Shown here one piece after another: positions 10,715 through 21,025 of a stretch of 64,000 bases of DNA. The notes below the pieces were generated by a model that made no database searches, had not been told where the DNA came from, and saw only the letters and a list, made by a program, of their open reading frames with translations. Numbering within the stretch: position 1 is the stretch's first letter; each line of letters starts with the position of its first letter. This DNA is from Deroplatys truncata (Eukaryota; Arthropoda; Insecta; Mantodea; Mantidae). The position numbers and the translations under genes were made by a program. Location: contig CM060987.1 of the NCBI GenBank assembly GCA_030765065.1, positions 76,270,557 through 76,334,556 of the forward strand. The letters run 5' to 3'.

Positions 10715-11253
10715 CATCGATTTTCTAATGCTTCTCGCACCAGCGAGTGAGGCGGAAGGAAGAAGTGTTTCTTTACACCACTACTCGCAAGGAGAAGTGA
10801 CAGTGAAAACTGATCCAAGTCACATTAGTAACGTGGCAGGAAAACTGAACAACGTTTTACTAGTGTCAGGAATGGGAGGAGAAGAGACAGTACTGGCCAA
10901 CTTCACTAGAACCCTGTCCAAGACCAAACGAAACTACTGCGTGATACGACTAGAGCTGCTGGCTGTTGTGGAGACCCTGAAGCAGTTCCACAAGCACCTT
11001 TACGAAGAGGAATCACATATACGAAAGGATCTTCCCCCTATCTTGGCTTTTTGGCTCTCACAACTTGGAAGAACAGACTGCTCACTGAGTCCAACGGCTG
11101 CAGGAGTACAATTTTTACCTCGGAGTAACGTGTAGGAAGAAATTCTAACGCAGGCGCCCTTATCCCAAGTCCATACGAGGAAAGCTGCAATCACTGTATG
11201 AAGGTGGAAACGAAGAAGAGTGCTGCAGTCTTGCGTCCGGTACGCTGAAATCG

Positions 11254-11510
11254 CCCTCTGTGGTGTAGTGGTAAGCATGCTAGCCTCTAGTTCCCGAGGT
11301 CGCGGGTTCAAACCGCATAAAAATCCTTAGCATGGCTTCCTTCGGAAGGGAAGTAAAGCCGGTGGTCCCGTGTCGTGGGTTTAAAAGAACCTCAAACCTG
11401 ATAAAGAGGCCTCTGAGTAAAACTACCGGTCTTTCACGCCCAATATAGAATGGGACGCTAAGGATCACAGCAGTTAAAGAGTGTCCATAAATAAACCTCA
11501 ATTTAATTTT
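11254..11510 (+). repeat. SINE family S1, copy 2
   Basis: This copy has the best-preserved tRNA-like head: CTGTGGTGTAGTGGTAAGCA (A-box region) and GGGTTCAAACC (B box), then the S1 body (AGCATGGCTTCCTTCGGAAG, AGTAAAGCCGGTGGTCCCG, AAGAACCTCA, GATAAAGAGGCCTC) and an end in CATAAATAAACC. It lies inside the Ty3/gypsy fossil, between the RNase H and integrase regions. Confidence 0.9.
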
Positions 11511-12480
11511 GGTCTCGCTACAACCTGCAGTCAGATGGTACGAGCAGACCTTGAGGAGGGAGCAACTGGAGATTCGAACATAGGGCCGATCCTAACGGAT
11601 AAATAGTCTGGCGAACGACCTGGGTGGGTAGACATCGCTCCCAGAAGCCCGATCTATAAGAGCCATTGGACGCAGTGGGACTCTGACGGCCAAGAACGGT
11701 GTGTTGAAGATAATCTGGAATCTACGGATGGGAAAACCGAGGTGGAACAGCTGGTGCTTCCGAGGAGCAAGGTGAGGGAAGCCCTCGAGAGATCCACGTC
11801 GGTACTACTGGACGGCTTTTGCGTGTAAACAAGACTTCGGAGAAGCTACTACGTTGCCGTTTTTATTGATTTCATCTTCGAAGGGGCGTGGAGAGGTAGT
11901 GCCAGTAATGGGACATTTGCATCGCAAGTGATGAGCTCCAGACCCTCAGTTATGGCCGAATGAAACATACTACGTCGGAGCGCCATTCGAAAGAATTGCC
12001 ATCGAGTGACAGGCCCTTTCTTTAGAACAGAACCCCGGGAAATTGATTTGTCTTATTGGCTATGGTCTGTTACACTAAATTGCCGGAGGTTTACGCAATT
12101 CCCAATCAAGAGGCTCTGTCTGTGGCTAATGCACCAGTAAACAACTTCTTCTGTCTGTTACAAATCCTCTGCAGCTCCACAGTGACCAGAAGACTAAATT
12201 CGAATCCAACCTCATGCAGAACCTCTCCAGCGCCTCGGGATACACGAAACCCATACTATTTCTCTTCATCAACAATAGGTCGGAATGGAGTGCTATATAA
12301 AAAAGGCGAGATCTCCGGAAAGTGGATCCAGCCTTTAGTGAGAATGAGATGTGAACGTACCATTATTCCTCTTAACCTACCGAGCATCTGTACACGAGTC
12401 CACTAGCATGACATCTGTTAGCATGGTCTTCGAACGGGATCTACGGTTACCATGTGTACCATGTGTTGTTCGGCACGCTC

Positions 12481-12765
12481 CTCCGTGGTCTAGGGGTACC
12501 ACACTAGTCTCTAGTTCCCCAAATCGCGGGTTCAAACCCGGCAGAGGGCGATGGATTTTTTCGGTAGTAAAAATCCTTAGAAAGACTACCTTCGGAAGGG
12601 AAGTAAAGCCAGTGGTTCCGTTTCATAGATTTACGGCACGTAAAAGAACTTAAGGTAATAAAGAGGCCTCTGAGCAAACTTTCCGATCTTTCACGACCAA
12701 TATAGATGGCACGCTAAGAACCATAGTAGTTAAAGATCGTCCATAAATAAAAATCAATTTTATTT
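12481..12765 (+). repeat. SINE family S1, copy 3
   Basis: Head CTCCGTGGTCTAGGGGTACC with B box GGGTTCAAACCCG, then the S1 body (GAGGGCGATGG, CTTCGGAAGGGAAGTAAAGC, AAAGAGGCCTC, AGTTAAAGA) and a tail CATAAATAAAAATC with A/T-rich sequence. It interrupts the integrase-region remains of the Ty3/gypsy fossil. Confidence 0.9.
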
Positions 12766-12975
12766 AATTTATTATTCCTACTGCTGACCAGCCAGCAACG
12801 GATTACATCGACACGCTAAGGGACAGGTTGGAAGACTCACCATCTCGCCAGAAAGCACTTGAAGCGGGCAGTGACTGGATGAAGGCACGCTATGACCGTC
12901 TGGTGAACAGTGTCGGATTCCATGAGGATGACCTCGTATCGTCTCACGAACACTAAAGGTAAGTCGCCGAAGTTG

Positions 12976-13252
12976 CGTTCGGTGATGTAGTGGTTACAAT
13001 GCTTTCCTGAGGTCGTGGATTCAAACCCGGCGGAGGACAATGAATTTTTTTCGGCGTAAGAATCCTTAGCATGGCTGCCTTCACAAACGAAGTAAAGCCG
13101 GTGGTCCCGGCCGTAGATTTACGGCACGTAAAAGAACCTCAAGCCTAATGAAGAATCCTCCGAGTAAAGTTTCCGGTCTTTCACGCTCAATATAGAATGG
13201 AACGCTAAGGACCGCAGCAGTTAAAGAGCGTTCATAAATATAAAACTCAGTT
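12976..13252 (+). repeat. SINE family S1, copy 4
   Basis: Head GTTCGGTGATGTAGTGGTTA and B box GATTCAAACCC, followed by GGAGGACAATG, CTTAGCATGGCTGCCTTCAC, AGTAAAGCCGGTGGTCCCGG and AGTTAAAGAGCGTTCATAAA. It is the third S1 copy inside the same Ty3/gypsy fossil, again in the plus direction. Confidence 0.9.
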
Positions 13253-13388
13253 CATTTTGGGACGACCCATTAAGGCAATCACCCGTATAAAAGCACTCGC
13301 CATCCACCTCGAAGGAAGCTAATGGTGGTCCATTGTCTTGCACTATATCGCGTGGCTGCTGGGGATGACCAGCTCTGAGAGGGAACCA

Positions 13389-13692
13389 TGTAACGAACTA
13401 TCGTGGGCTGAGTTAGCAGGCTTGTTCTTCAACGCCGGCCGATGGCTGGTTGGAGAAGTAAGGAGGTGGAGGAGGGATCTCTCCCGACGTAAATTCCAAA
13501 AGCACTTGAGACGCAACGAGGTCATTCTGGAAATTTCTTTCCCCCGGCTCCCGCGAACTTTCTCGAGCTCTCCAACAATTATAATAAGCGAGTGTGCGGG
13601 AATTAGTCAATGGCGGCTTAGGAGTTGTTGATGCGACGTAAAACACTTAATACTCATTGTATTAAAAGAGTGAGTTTTTTTATTGTGACGTA
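13389..13692 (+). repeat. 3' LTR of the Ty3/gypsy fossil
   Basis: Partner of the LTR at 10310. It contains the shared GC-rich core (CGCCGGCCGATGGCTGGTTG) and CTCCCGCGAACTTTCTCGAG. The right edge is placed near TATTGTGACGTA by comparison with TATTCGCTACGTA at the end of the other LTR. No clean target duplication was seen. Confidence 0.7.
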
Positions 13693-15395
13693 TGAGTTTC
13701 ACGTCTACTGCTTGTCGCGAAGTCCTGTGTTCTTAACACAGAATGGCTCACTGAAATTTGGTAAGTTGGAAGGGACTGTAGTTTCGTAGAAGTTTGTGTA
13801 TGATTAAAATTGTGGTTTTAGTTATATTTTTTGCGAGCGTTACAGTATTTGGCGCGCTCTTTTAAAGTAGGTTGTGTGTGCTTTTTCAGTCAGTTTTATT
13901 TGTCTCCGTCTTGTGTTATTTTAGCGTTGCATTGTAAGATTCTTTGATTTTATATTTTTGTGATATTTAGCTTTATGGCATTTGTCTCACTTTGGTGGGA
14001 TAGTTCAAGTGCCATATATATTTTTTTGGTTATCATAGTGGTTTGTTTGGTCAGCACATTCTCCGTAAAGGCGAATTTGAGGTAGTTATTTGTGGGTTAT
14101 ACCCATCATCTGAAGTGGAGTAACATGTTTTATTAGTTGCATTTCGTTAGCTTACCGATCGATATCTTGAAAAAATTTCCAGCGAACTTCAGCAGTCAGT
14201 ATGCAAGACTGTAAGGTTGTTTTAATATAATATTTTAGCTGAATGGAGAGATCATGACCTCACTAAGCACAGTACAGGGGTTTAACAGGGGGGTCTTTCT
14301 CATTGTGTCAACGGCGTGTGTTACATGTTACGTCTCGTGCCGATATGACATCTGTTTCTGAATTAAAAGATCTGGGAATTCGATTTATGACCTTGTTTCA
14401 TGCTGTAGATTTACCTCATTCGTATTCACCTTCAAGTGTCGGGTACTCGCAGAATAATGTAGATATGCTTGATACTCCAACAGTTTCGAATTATACAACA
14501 TTTGGTAAATTAAAGATAAGATATTGTAATCTATGATTGGGGGGGGGGCTCTGAAATTTTATTTTTAGGATATGCTCCAGCAGTTTTGAAATTTCTTCCG
14601 TCTTAGATTATCTGAGTTGGCCATGATAGTTACGCTCTATGTCATAGCGTGGCACAAGGTATCAACTCTGTTATCTGATGTTGCTTTAGATCTGTTGCAA
14701 GTTGTTTTCCAGCGTCTCTAGCCTTTGAGACGCTTCCAAAGCGAGCGTGTTGTGCATTATCTTTCTTGTGGAGAATGCGCTGAATCTAATGATAGTTATT
14801 ATGTCCTCAAGGTGATTCTGAGTGCTTTTTAGATTATTTTTCGTACATGCGCTTCTTCTGTGGCATGAAGTCCAGATTCGTGAGCACATTATTATCGGGC
14901 TAAACCCTCAAATCAGGTCAATATTATAATTTTATGCTAGATCGAGATCTCTTAAGGAGCCAAGGCATTGAATTCTCAATGGAGACTTTCGCTGTCGCAG
15001 ACCTTAGGCGTTCTGTAGTCACTTCTGCGTTGGCAGCGAACTAGCTAGTCTTTATTCAAACCGCATACCGTAGCAATTTTTTCATTAACGTTCATATAAG
15101 CAAATATTCCTGTTAATAAACAGAAAAGCATAGCCTAAATGCTTGGGTGCTTCTATTACAGCATTAATTGATTTCACCCTGAAATAAATATAAGATCGTT
15201 TTGGCTTATGTACCACGCATTAAGTGTTTTATTTTTTATTTTAACCGCTGTAAAGCAAATACACAGAATAATGCAAGTAAGATGATAACATGTTGTCTTA
15301 ATCTGCTGTCGGCCATCTAGGGGAGTTCTTGGCTGGTCAAAACCGCCGTCTTTGCAATATGTGTATGAAGGCCTTGGAACTATGTGGCGTTGAGT
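13693..15395. other. no recognisable gene
   Basis: This holds short ORFs only (the longest is about 77 codons), none with motifs I know. A poly-G run of 10 lies at 14539-14548. Part of the right side may be the 3' untranslated tail of the minus-strand LINE that starts at about 15.4 kb, but no poly(A)-like tail could be fixed. Confidence 0.45.
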
Positions 15396-15399
15396 TGGT

Positions 15400-18240
15400 A
15401 GTGGTCGAAGCTATCTACTAGCCATATCTGAACAAGTTTTTGGGAGGTAGATATAGCATCTTTTTTAGAGGTATATGTAAAAATACCTGAGATTTGCAAG
15501 TAGAGAAAGAACTTGGAGGAATTGCTTTGCTGTAGTTCACACTGCTGCGGCCGCTCTCACGAAACCAGAGTTTCACTGTGTCCAGACTGCTCTTTGTACT
15601 GGAGACAAGTGACAGGGTCAGGCCAGAACTGTGTTGTTTGTCTGCTGTGAAAATGATGCGATTAAAATAGTGGTAGGCTGACACCTACCACTAAAGCGGG
15701 AGATTGGCTATATGAGAATTTCTCCAAATGCATGCCCAACGGTGATTGCGATATGTCGTTCTACAGGGGGACTAAAACCGACTCATGAAAGTAGAAGACG
15801 GTAAATGAATTTGGTAATGATTAAATTCTCCGAACGACTGATCTCTGGAGGAACAGCTTGGATGATGTCCCAGTGGTTTCGGAGAAATTGATGTACGGCA
15901 GGATCCTGCCCCGTTCCCTTGCTCATTGGCTAATTCCGGATAAGGCGGGTCGGGGCCACTTATAAAACGTTTCCAGATATACACACCTATGTGTCTCTTC
16001 AGTATAATAGCTTGCTTGGCAAGTACCTGGGTCAGGTATCATAGACACTCTTTGGAGGACATTCAAGTTCCTGGAGATTTGCTTAAACATTGACGCTGTC
16101 CGCTGCTCCAAAACCCTTGCCTAGTCCAGCGTAATAATATCCTTAAAATTTCTCGAGCCTATGATCTCAAAATTTTGGCCTTATGCCGGAAAGTAACAAG
16201 CTTTACCTTTGGGGTTGTCTGGATGGCTCAGTTGGTTAGACGCTGGCCTTATGCTCCCAAGTCGCGGGTTCAAACCCGGACCAGATCGATGGTTTTTAAG
16301 TGTGCTGAAAAGCGACAGTCCTATGTCAGATTTACTAGCATGTAAAACAACTGCGGGACGGAATTCCGACACATCCGCAGCGCTGATATGATCCTGGCAA
16401 TTGACAGCGTCGTTAACAAACTAAATATTTATTTCCTTCCTTTGGGTGTTCCGGCCAATCTCTCAATGGTATCAACGCAAATTCGGAGTAGTTAATCCTA
16501 GTATCTGAAGATTTGTTTTGGGCCTCAAGTATTTCGGGAATAATTGAACAAACCTCTTGTTCTCGCAACAGGATCACCACATCTGCTCGTAGCGTGAATA
16601 CACGTGATGTCAATAAGTTAGCGGTGTATGTGCAATCCGTATTAATGGTTCTAAGCTTGAGACAAAATGTGTAATTGACAGTGGACCACCTTGCTATACT
16701 GGGGATTCAGTGCCGCGTTATCATGCTCTGAAATATATAGAATTGCGTCCCCGAGGGCGCTAAGATTGTGAAGGGCGTTTTTCTAGGAATGCCACCAGTC
16801 TCACCAATACCGTTTGAGGTAAAATAAAACTGCTGTAATTCTACTCGCCAATATTTTCGTAAGTATTTATAGTCAAATGTCCAGGAGAATTATAGGTCGA
16901 GAATCCTAAAGGATGTGAGGATAATGCTTCTTTCAGACTGTATGTGCAGCCATTGGCAATCTCCGGAGTCGTAAATACTTCATTGTACAAGCTGTGATAT
17001 ATCCTTTCACGACACTCCAGTATTATTTATAGATATGATAGGTCAAACCATCAGGACCAGGAGCCATTTTCCTTCTTGTCAGCTGTCAGCTGTCAGCATT
17101 TCCTCTTAAACCCTCTTTTTGGTTTACACTGAGGTGATTATAATAAGAGCAAGCACCTTCCATATGTTCCCCATCAGTCGGAATTTTGGAAAGAATGCCG
17201 TGAAAGTATAGGCTCTGTCTCACGCAAAATTCTGCTTGTCGTCATGACTCTGCTACCATTCTCCATCTCACTTTCAATGAATTTTAATTGTCCCCTGCTT
17301 TCTCCTGAACAACGCAAAATACTACCTCTCGCTCATCTGCTACAAGGGAGGGAATTTTCGCTCGCACCAAGACACTACTTCGTGGTCCTCGTGTTTCTGA
17401 CGCAACAATGTCTTCATAGCCGAACTTCCGCTCATTACACCACGTCTTTGGCTTATTGTTAGTATATAACTCATAAAAGTCCTGACAATAAAAGTCTAAG
17501 GATGCTTGCATTTTTTGTACATGGCAATGGACTACCTTTGAAAAAACTTTGAATACCAGGTTTAATAACTGTCGGGCAGGTAGGTAGCCGAGAAGAACGA
17601 GTGCGTTGCATTCGGATAATCGGCCCTTTCCAAGGCGCTTTAAATAGTTACTTAGTGCCTGGTAGATTGAACTGCTGTTCGTTAGATTCCAATTGCTATA
17701 ACTGTGAAGCGGTAGAAAGGTAAGTGATTTCATCGTCACAGCGACGCAGTCGTGGTCCAAGAATGGCGCTATTTCATATAAAATCTATCTAATCTCCAAG
17801 CAAAGTATGCTAATGGAGTGTGTATTGTACATTAACAACATGAATGACTTTCCACGCATCCTTCAGTTTCAAATCTGAGATGAGAGTGTTCAGAGTCGGG
17901 AAAGGATGGTACTGACTCGTTTGATTTTTGGCACTACATACGCAATTCCAGTCACCGCCTATAATCAGCTGACTGTAATTATGCCTTAAGTAAAGAGACA
18001 GTATTTTCACGATGAAAGCTTCATGTTCTATTTGACCTTTGCTTCCAGAAGACAGCTACGTATTTGTAAACCGAACATTGTTGAGAAATGCGGAAATTAT
18101 TCCATCACTGTTTTGCCACTCAATGTTTGTATGAATACCAGAATCGCTGTACTTTTCTTGCTGTCACCGGTTTTAACTATATAGGCCTAACAGGGGCCTA
18201 TGAAATAAAGTGTCTCAACATTTACCTAGGATAAAAACAG
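15400..18240 (-). pseudogene. LINE A: non-LTR retrotransposon ORF2, nearly full, broken
   Basis: On the minus strand, in order: apurinic-type endonuclease (LIIGGDWNCVCSAKNQT near 17930, then LKLKDAW); the linker after it (MDHDCVAVTM, 17760); start of reverse transcriptase (KMAPGPDGLTYHIYK near 17060); an ILTKILASRITAVL-like palm block; TRVFTLRADVVILLREQE near 16590, corresponding to the catalytic ADDV region with one residue lost; ARINYSEFALIPL-like; then, beyond an inserted SINE, RNLNVLQRVSMI near 16060 and an ITKFIYRLLL-like C-terminal block. Many stops and frame changes occur. The order and the RINYS/LNVLQRV motifs suggest an L1/Tx1-like lineage, but that is a guess. ORF1 was not identified. 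Confidence 0.8.
16209..16425 (+). repeat. tRNA-headed SINE inserted in LINE A
   Basis: The head reads like a tRNA: GTCTGGATGGCTCAGTTGGT with A-box TGGCTCAGTTGG, and B box CGGGTTCAAACCCGG. The body contains AAAACAACTGCGGGACGGAA and TCCGACACATCCGCAGCG, then GCAATTGACAGCGTCGTTAA before the LINE resumes. It is a family different from S1. The LINE frame stops at one border and its next recognisable domain appears beyond the other. Confidence 0.8.
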
Positions 18241-18599
18241 TACATCTAAATTCAATTTGGCATAAGAAATTCCGCACTATTGCATGTTTAATCTGCTGGT
18301 AAACAGTTGGTATTTACTATAGTGTAATTCCTCCAAGAACCATGGTAAATAGGGAAAAATAAAAAGTATTAATAGAGAAGAAAATTAGAAGCATCCCTGG
18401 ACAAGACGTGTATGGCATTATGTGTTTACAATGTTAACATTGCCATTTTCTAGATCCTGATTTGGGGAGATATTCTGTCTGTTGGCTGATTGGTAAGGAT
18501 AAGTCTGATTTTAGCTTTCTCCACGTCAGTTTTCGTTTGCAGTTTTGCAATGCTACCTGTGTGGATTTTAAACGGGGATCTCTATATGATACTCGTTTA

Positions 18600-19930
18600 T
18601 TGGTTTCATTAGTTTTCTAGATTTCGCAGGTGGCAGTGTGAAACCCAAATTTTCCGCAGTAGGACGTGGCTACATGTTCTGAACACTTGTCAGTTTCTTC
18701 TTCCTTTTTTCCATTTCCGCGTTCAATGGTCGCGTTGAAAACTCTATCAGCCTCTCCCATTCTATTTCTCTTTCCATAACCGTAGGGCTGTAGTGGCTTT
18801 TTGTCGTGACATTTGGATCTAGTTTTGCTGTTGAAGTTGCCTATGAGGGACATTATGTGGATTTGGTACTCTAATATCTCCATTTTCAACGCCTCGTAGT
18901 CGTCTACTTATTCTTGAACGTATACTTCTGAGCATATACATGAATGGTGAAGATTTTAATGCTCTTTATTTATAGAGTTAAAACAGTAATTATTTTATTT
19001 CTTATTACTCCTACGTAGCACTTGATTTGCCTATGAATTATAAAGCCGACCCCTTTCTGGCCTTAGTTTAACCAATATAACTAGAATGTTGCCACTTGAC
19101 ATTTTCTATTATAGCTTCTAACCTCATATAGTTCTATGGTGCCGAAATTGATGTTTTCTAAAGCGCTATCTAATTCTATTTCTCTGTATTCTGTTCCGAG
19201 GGTTTTCACATTTAGAATGCCTATTACAATATGAATTTCCGCCTTTATTTTTTTCTTGACGGGCTGCATCAGATGCTGTGAGCGATTTTTGCTGTTGTTG
19301 TTACCTGGGGCTGTTCCTTCCAGTTTAACCAACTTTCTGATAGCGGCCTTGAGATTTTTTCCCTGTTCTCTCTCCACTCTTACTCTCTTCCGTACTTCGG
19401 CTTTTATTCTTCTTTTCTGGCGTGTGAGGTCACCGTTGATGTCGCAGTCTTGATTCTGTGGATTTCTTTTACTCTTCATTATTTCTATTTTGTTCTTCAA
19501 CAAGTATATTTAGTTTTTGGTGAATGTTTTTATTTCTACTCTCATAAGGACACTATTTCTCCAGTCCTTTCATATGTAAATGCTGCGTATGCATGCAGTT
19601 TTTCTAATGTTTCCTACATTTTATTTTCGTAGTCTCGTTATTCTTCGCGTCGGTACCGTCTGGGATTACACTCTTGATTTTGATAGTTATATTCTTCCGT
19701 TTTTCCTTCTGCTCCTGTATTCTTCGATTCCTATAGGTGACGAACTCTATCTTCGCGGTTTCTCATTTGCTCTTCCACCCTATTGTCTACATTGCTGAGC
19801 TTTATTTCTAAGTTATTGAAGTTCTTTCACTTTTCCTCGTTCTTCTTGAACTTGTCTTTGATTTCCTCAATTTCTTCCTCAGTGTCACTTCGTAGATCTT
19901 TGCTTACCAGTTCTAAAACACAACCTTAAT
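18600..19930 (-). pseudogene. LINE B: ORF1 end plus start of endonuclease, 3'-truncated
   Basis: On the minus strand the right part (about 19930-19250) encodes a charged, coiled-coil-like protein (SDTEEEIEEIKDKFKKNEEK, then many K/R/E), a usual feature of LINE ORF1. Next comes an endonuclease start (IHIVIGILNVKTLG...ELYEVRS, the place of the usual WNVRTL and EVRW), a VYVQE..DDYEAL piece, and IGNFNSKTRSK followed by YGYGKRNRMGE near 18800. The GDFNSKIG / YGYGxRNxRGE pair is typical of RTE/CR1-like endonucleases. The first aspartate of GDFN reads as N. No reverse transcriptase of this type follows; LINE A begins instead. Confidence 0.7.
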
Positions 19931-20102
19931 TTAAATTCCTGGACCATTGGCGGAGGCAACTAACAAAAGCCATTCTTTATATTTTATTGATACCTTGGAG
20001 ATGCAGCAGACAAGTAATTCTCTATTGAAATGGTGTATTATGCTTCATGTGGTACCCACGTCAGCTGTTATGTTACGGATCGAGTCTTGGTAGTCGGTAC
20101 GT

Positions 20103-21011
20103 TGTCGCGGTAACTTTCGTGTTATCTTATTTGCTGAGCGCCTGTTATTGTTTTACTATTTTGCATTTTGAGTTCTTTGTCCTCCGGCTAGCTATTATTA
20201 CTACTCAGTCGAGCAAATCTCTTGAACAGGGTGTGCAAACGGAAAGGAGTTGTTACTAAAAGATAACACTGATAAAAGAATTCGTTTTTACACTTTTATT
20301 GCCGTCACACTTTATTAATTTCATATAATTTCTTGATACACGCCCGACTGAAACTGTTGTATTTTCGAATGTAACTATAATCACTTATTTGCCGCACATT
20401 ATTAATTCGCGTATTTCACATTTTTGTAACTAGCTTTACGACGCGAGAGATTCTGTAGAATTGCGCGACGTGTAACCCGTGAATAATTCTGTTGAACTGT
20501 GTGACGTGTAACGCGTGAATGATTCTCTTAAACTGTGTGACGTGTAACGCGTGAATGATTCTGTTGGACTGCGCGACGTTTGCCTTGTGAATTTTTCTGT
20601 AGAACTGCGCGTTACCCGTCTCTGGCTCATAATTTATGCTCCCTCACCCCGATATGCCTAAAGATTATAATCGAGCTGCTATTGGTTAATAAAGCGCGCC
20701 AACATTAGCGTCTAGTTTTTTTATCCAATCAAAATTACGAACACATAAGCTCTAGGGAAGATATTCCCTCCATTTCTAAAGAAAAGCGCGCTAATCTGAC
20801 GTCATTTGTTTGTCTCTTATAATTGATAAACAACTCACCCCCTCGCTCATTGTTATCCGCTCCTATTGTCAGTTTCAGTGAGGTCGTGTAAACTTATTTC
20901 CTAACAATGCTTATATTTAACAAACATCTCAAATCATTGTCTTACAATAATGCTAATTTACTCTACAATCACTCTGGCATTCACAGTGTTGTGATATAAA
21001 ATACTGCGTCA
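20103..21011 (+). repeat. solo LTR, family L, copy 1
   Basis: The element starts TGTCGCGGTAAC and ends ..AATACTGCGTCA, and is flanked by ACGT on both sides (20099-20102 and 21012-21015), a 4-bp target duplication as expected of Ty3/gypsy-like integration. No internal region is present, so it is a solo LTR left by LTR-LTR recombination. It carries a five-unit minisatellite, CCAATCA-type boxes and an AATAAA-like string. Family assignment beyond 'LTR retrotransposon, probably Ty3/gypsy' is not possible from the LTR alone. Confidence 0.85.
20449..20612 (+). repeat. 36-bp minisatellite inside solo LTR copy 1
   Basis: About five imperfect units of GATTCTGTTGAACTGYGYGA + CGTGTAACGCGTGAAT occur. The other two LTR copies also contain this array, but with fewer, differently decayed units (about four in the copy at 31.6 kb and three in the copy at 33.1 kb). 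The unit's position upstream of the CCAATCA/TATA-like part would suit a promoter-proximal array. Confidence 0.8.
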
Positions 21012-21025
21012 ACGTTGGTGTTGCT

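Larger units (their letters stand above)
10310..13692 (+). mobile_element. Ty3/gypsy LTR retrotransposon, old and heavily broken
   Basis: Two related LTRs begin TGTGACGGAACTATCGTGGG (10310) and TGTAACGAACTATCGTGGGC (13389). Between them are recognisable fragments of the 3' half of pol: RNase H (around 10930-11080), the integrase N-terminal region (around 11515-11810), the integrase core and its downstream part (around 12010-12470 and 12780-12950). The gag, protease and reverse transcriptase regions are missing. Three S1 SINEs have inserted inside, all in the same direction. It is broken in many places. The LTRs differ a great deal by eye, so the insertion is old, older than the element at 52.9-61.3 kb. 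Confidence 0.85.
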
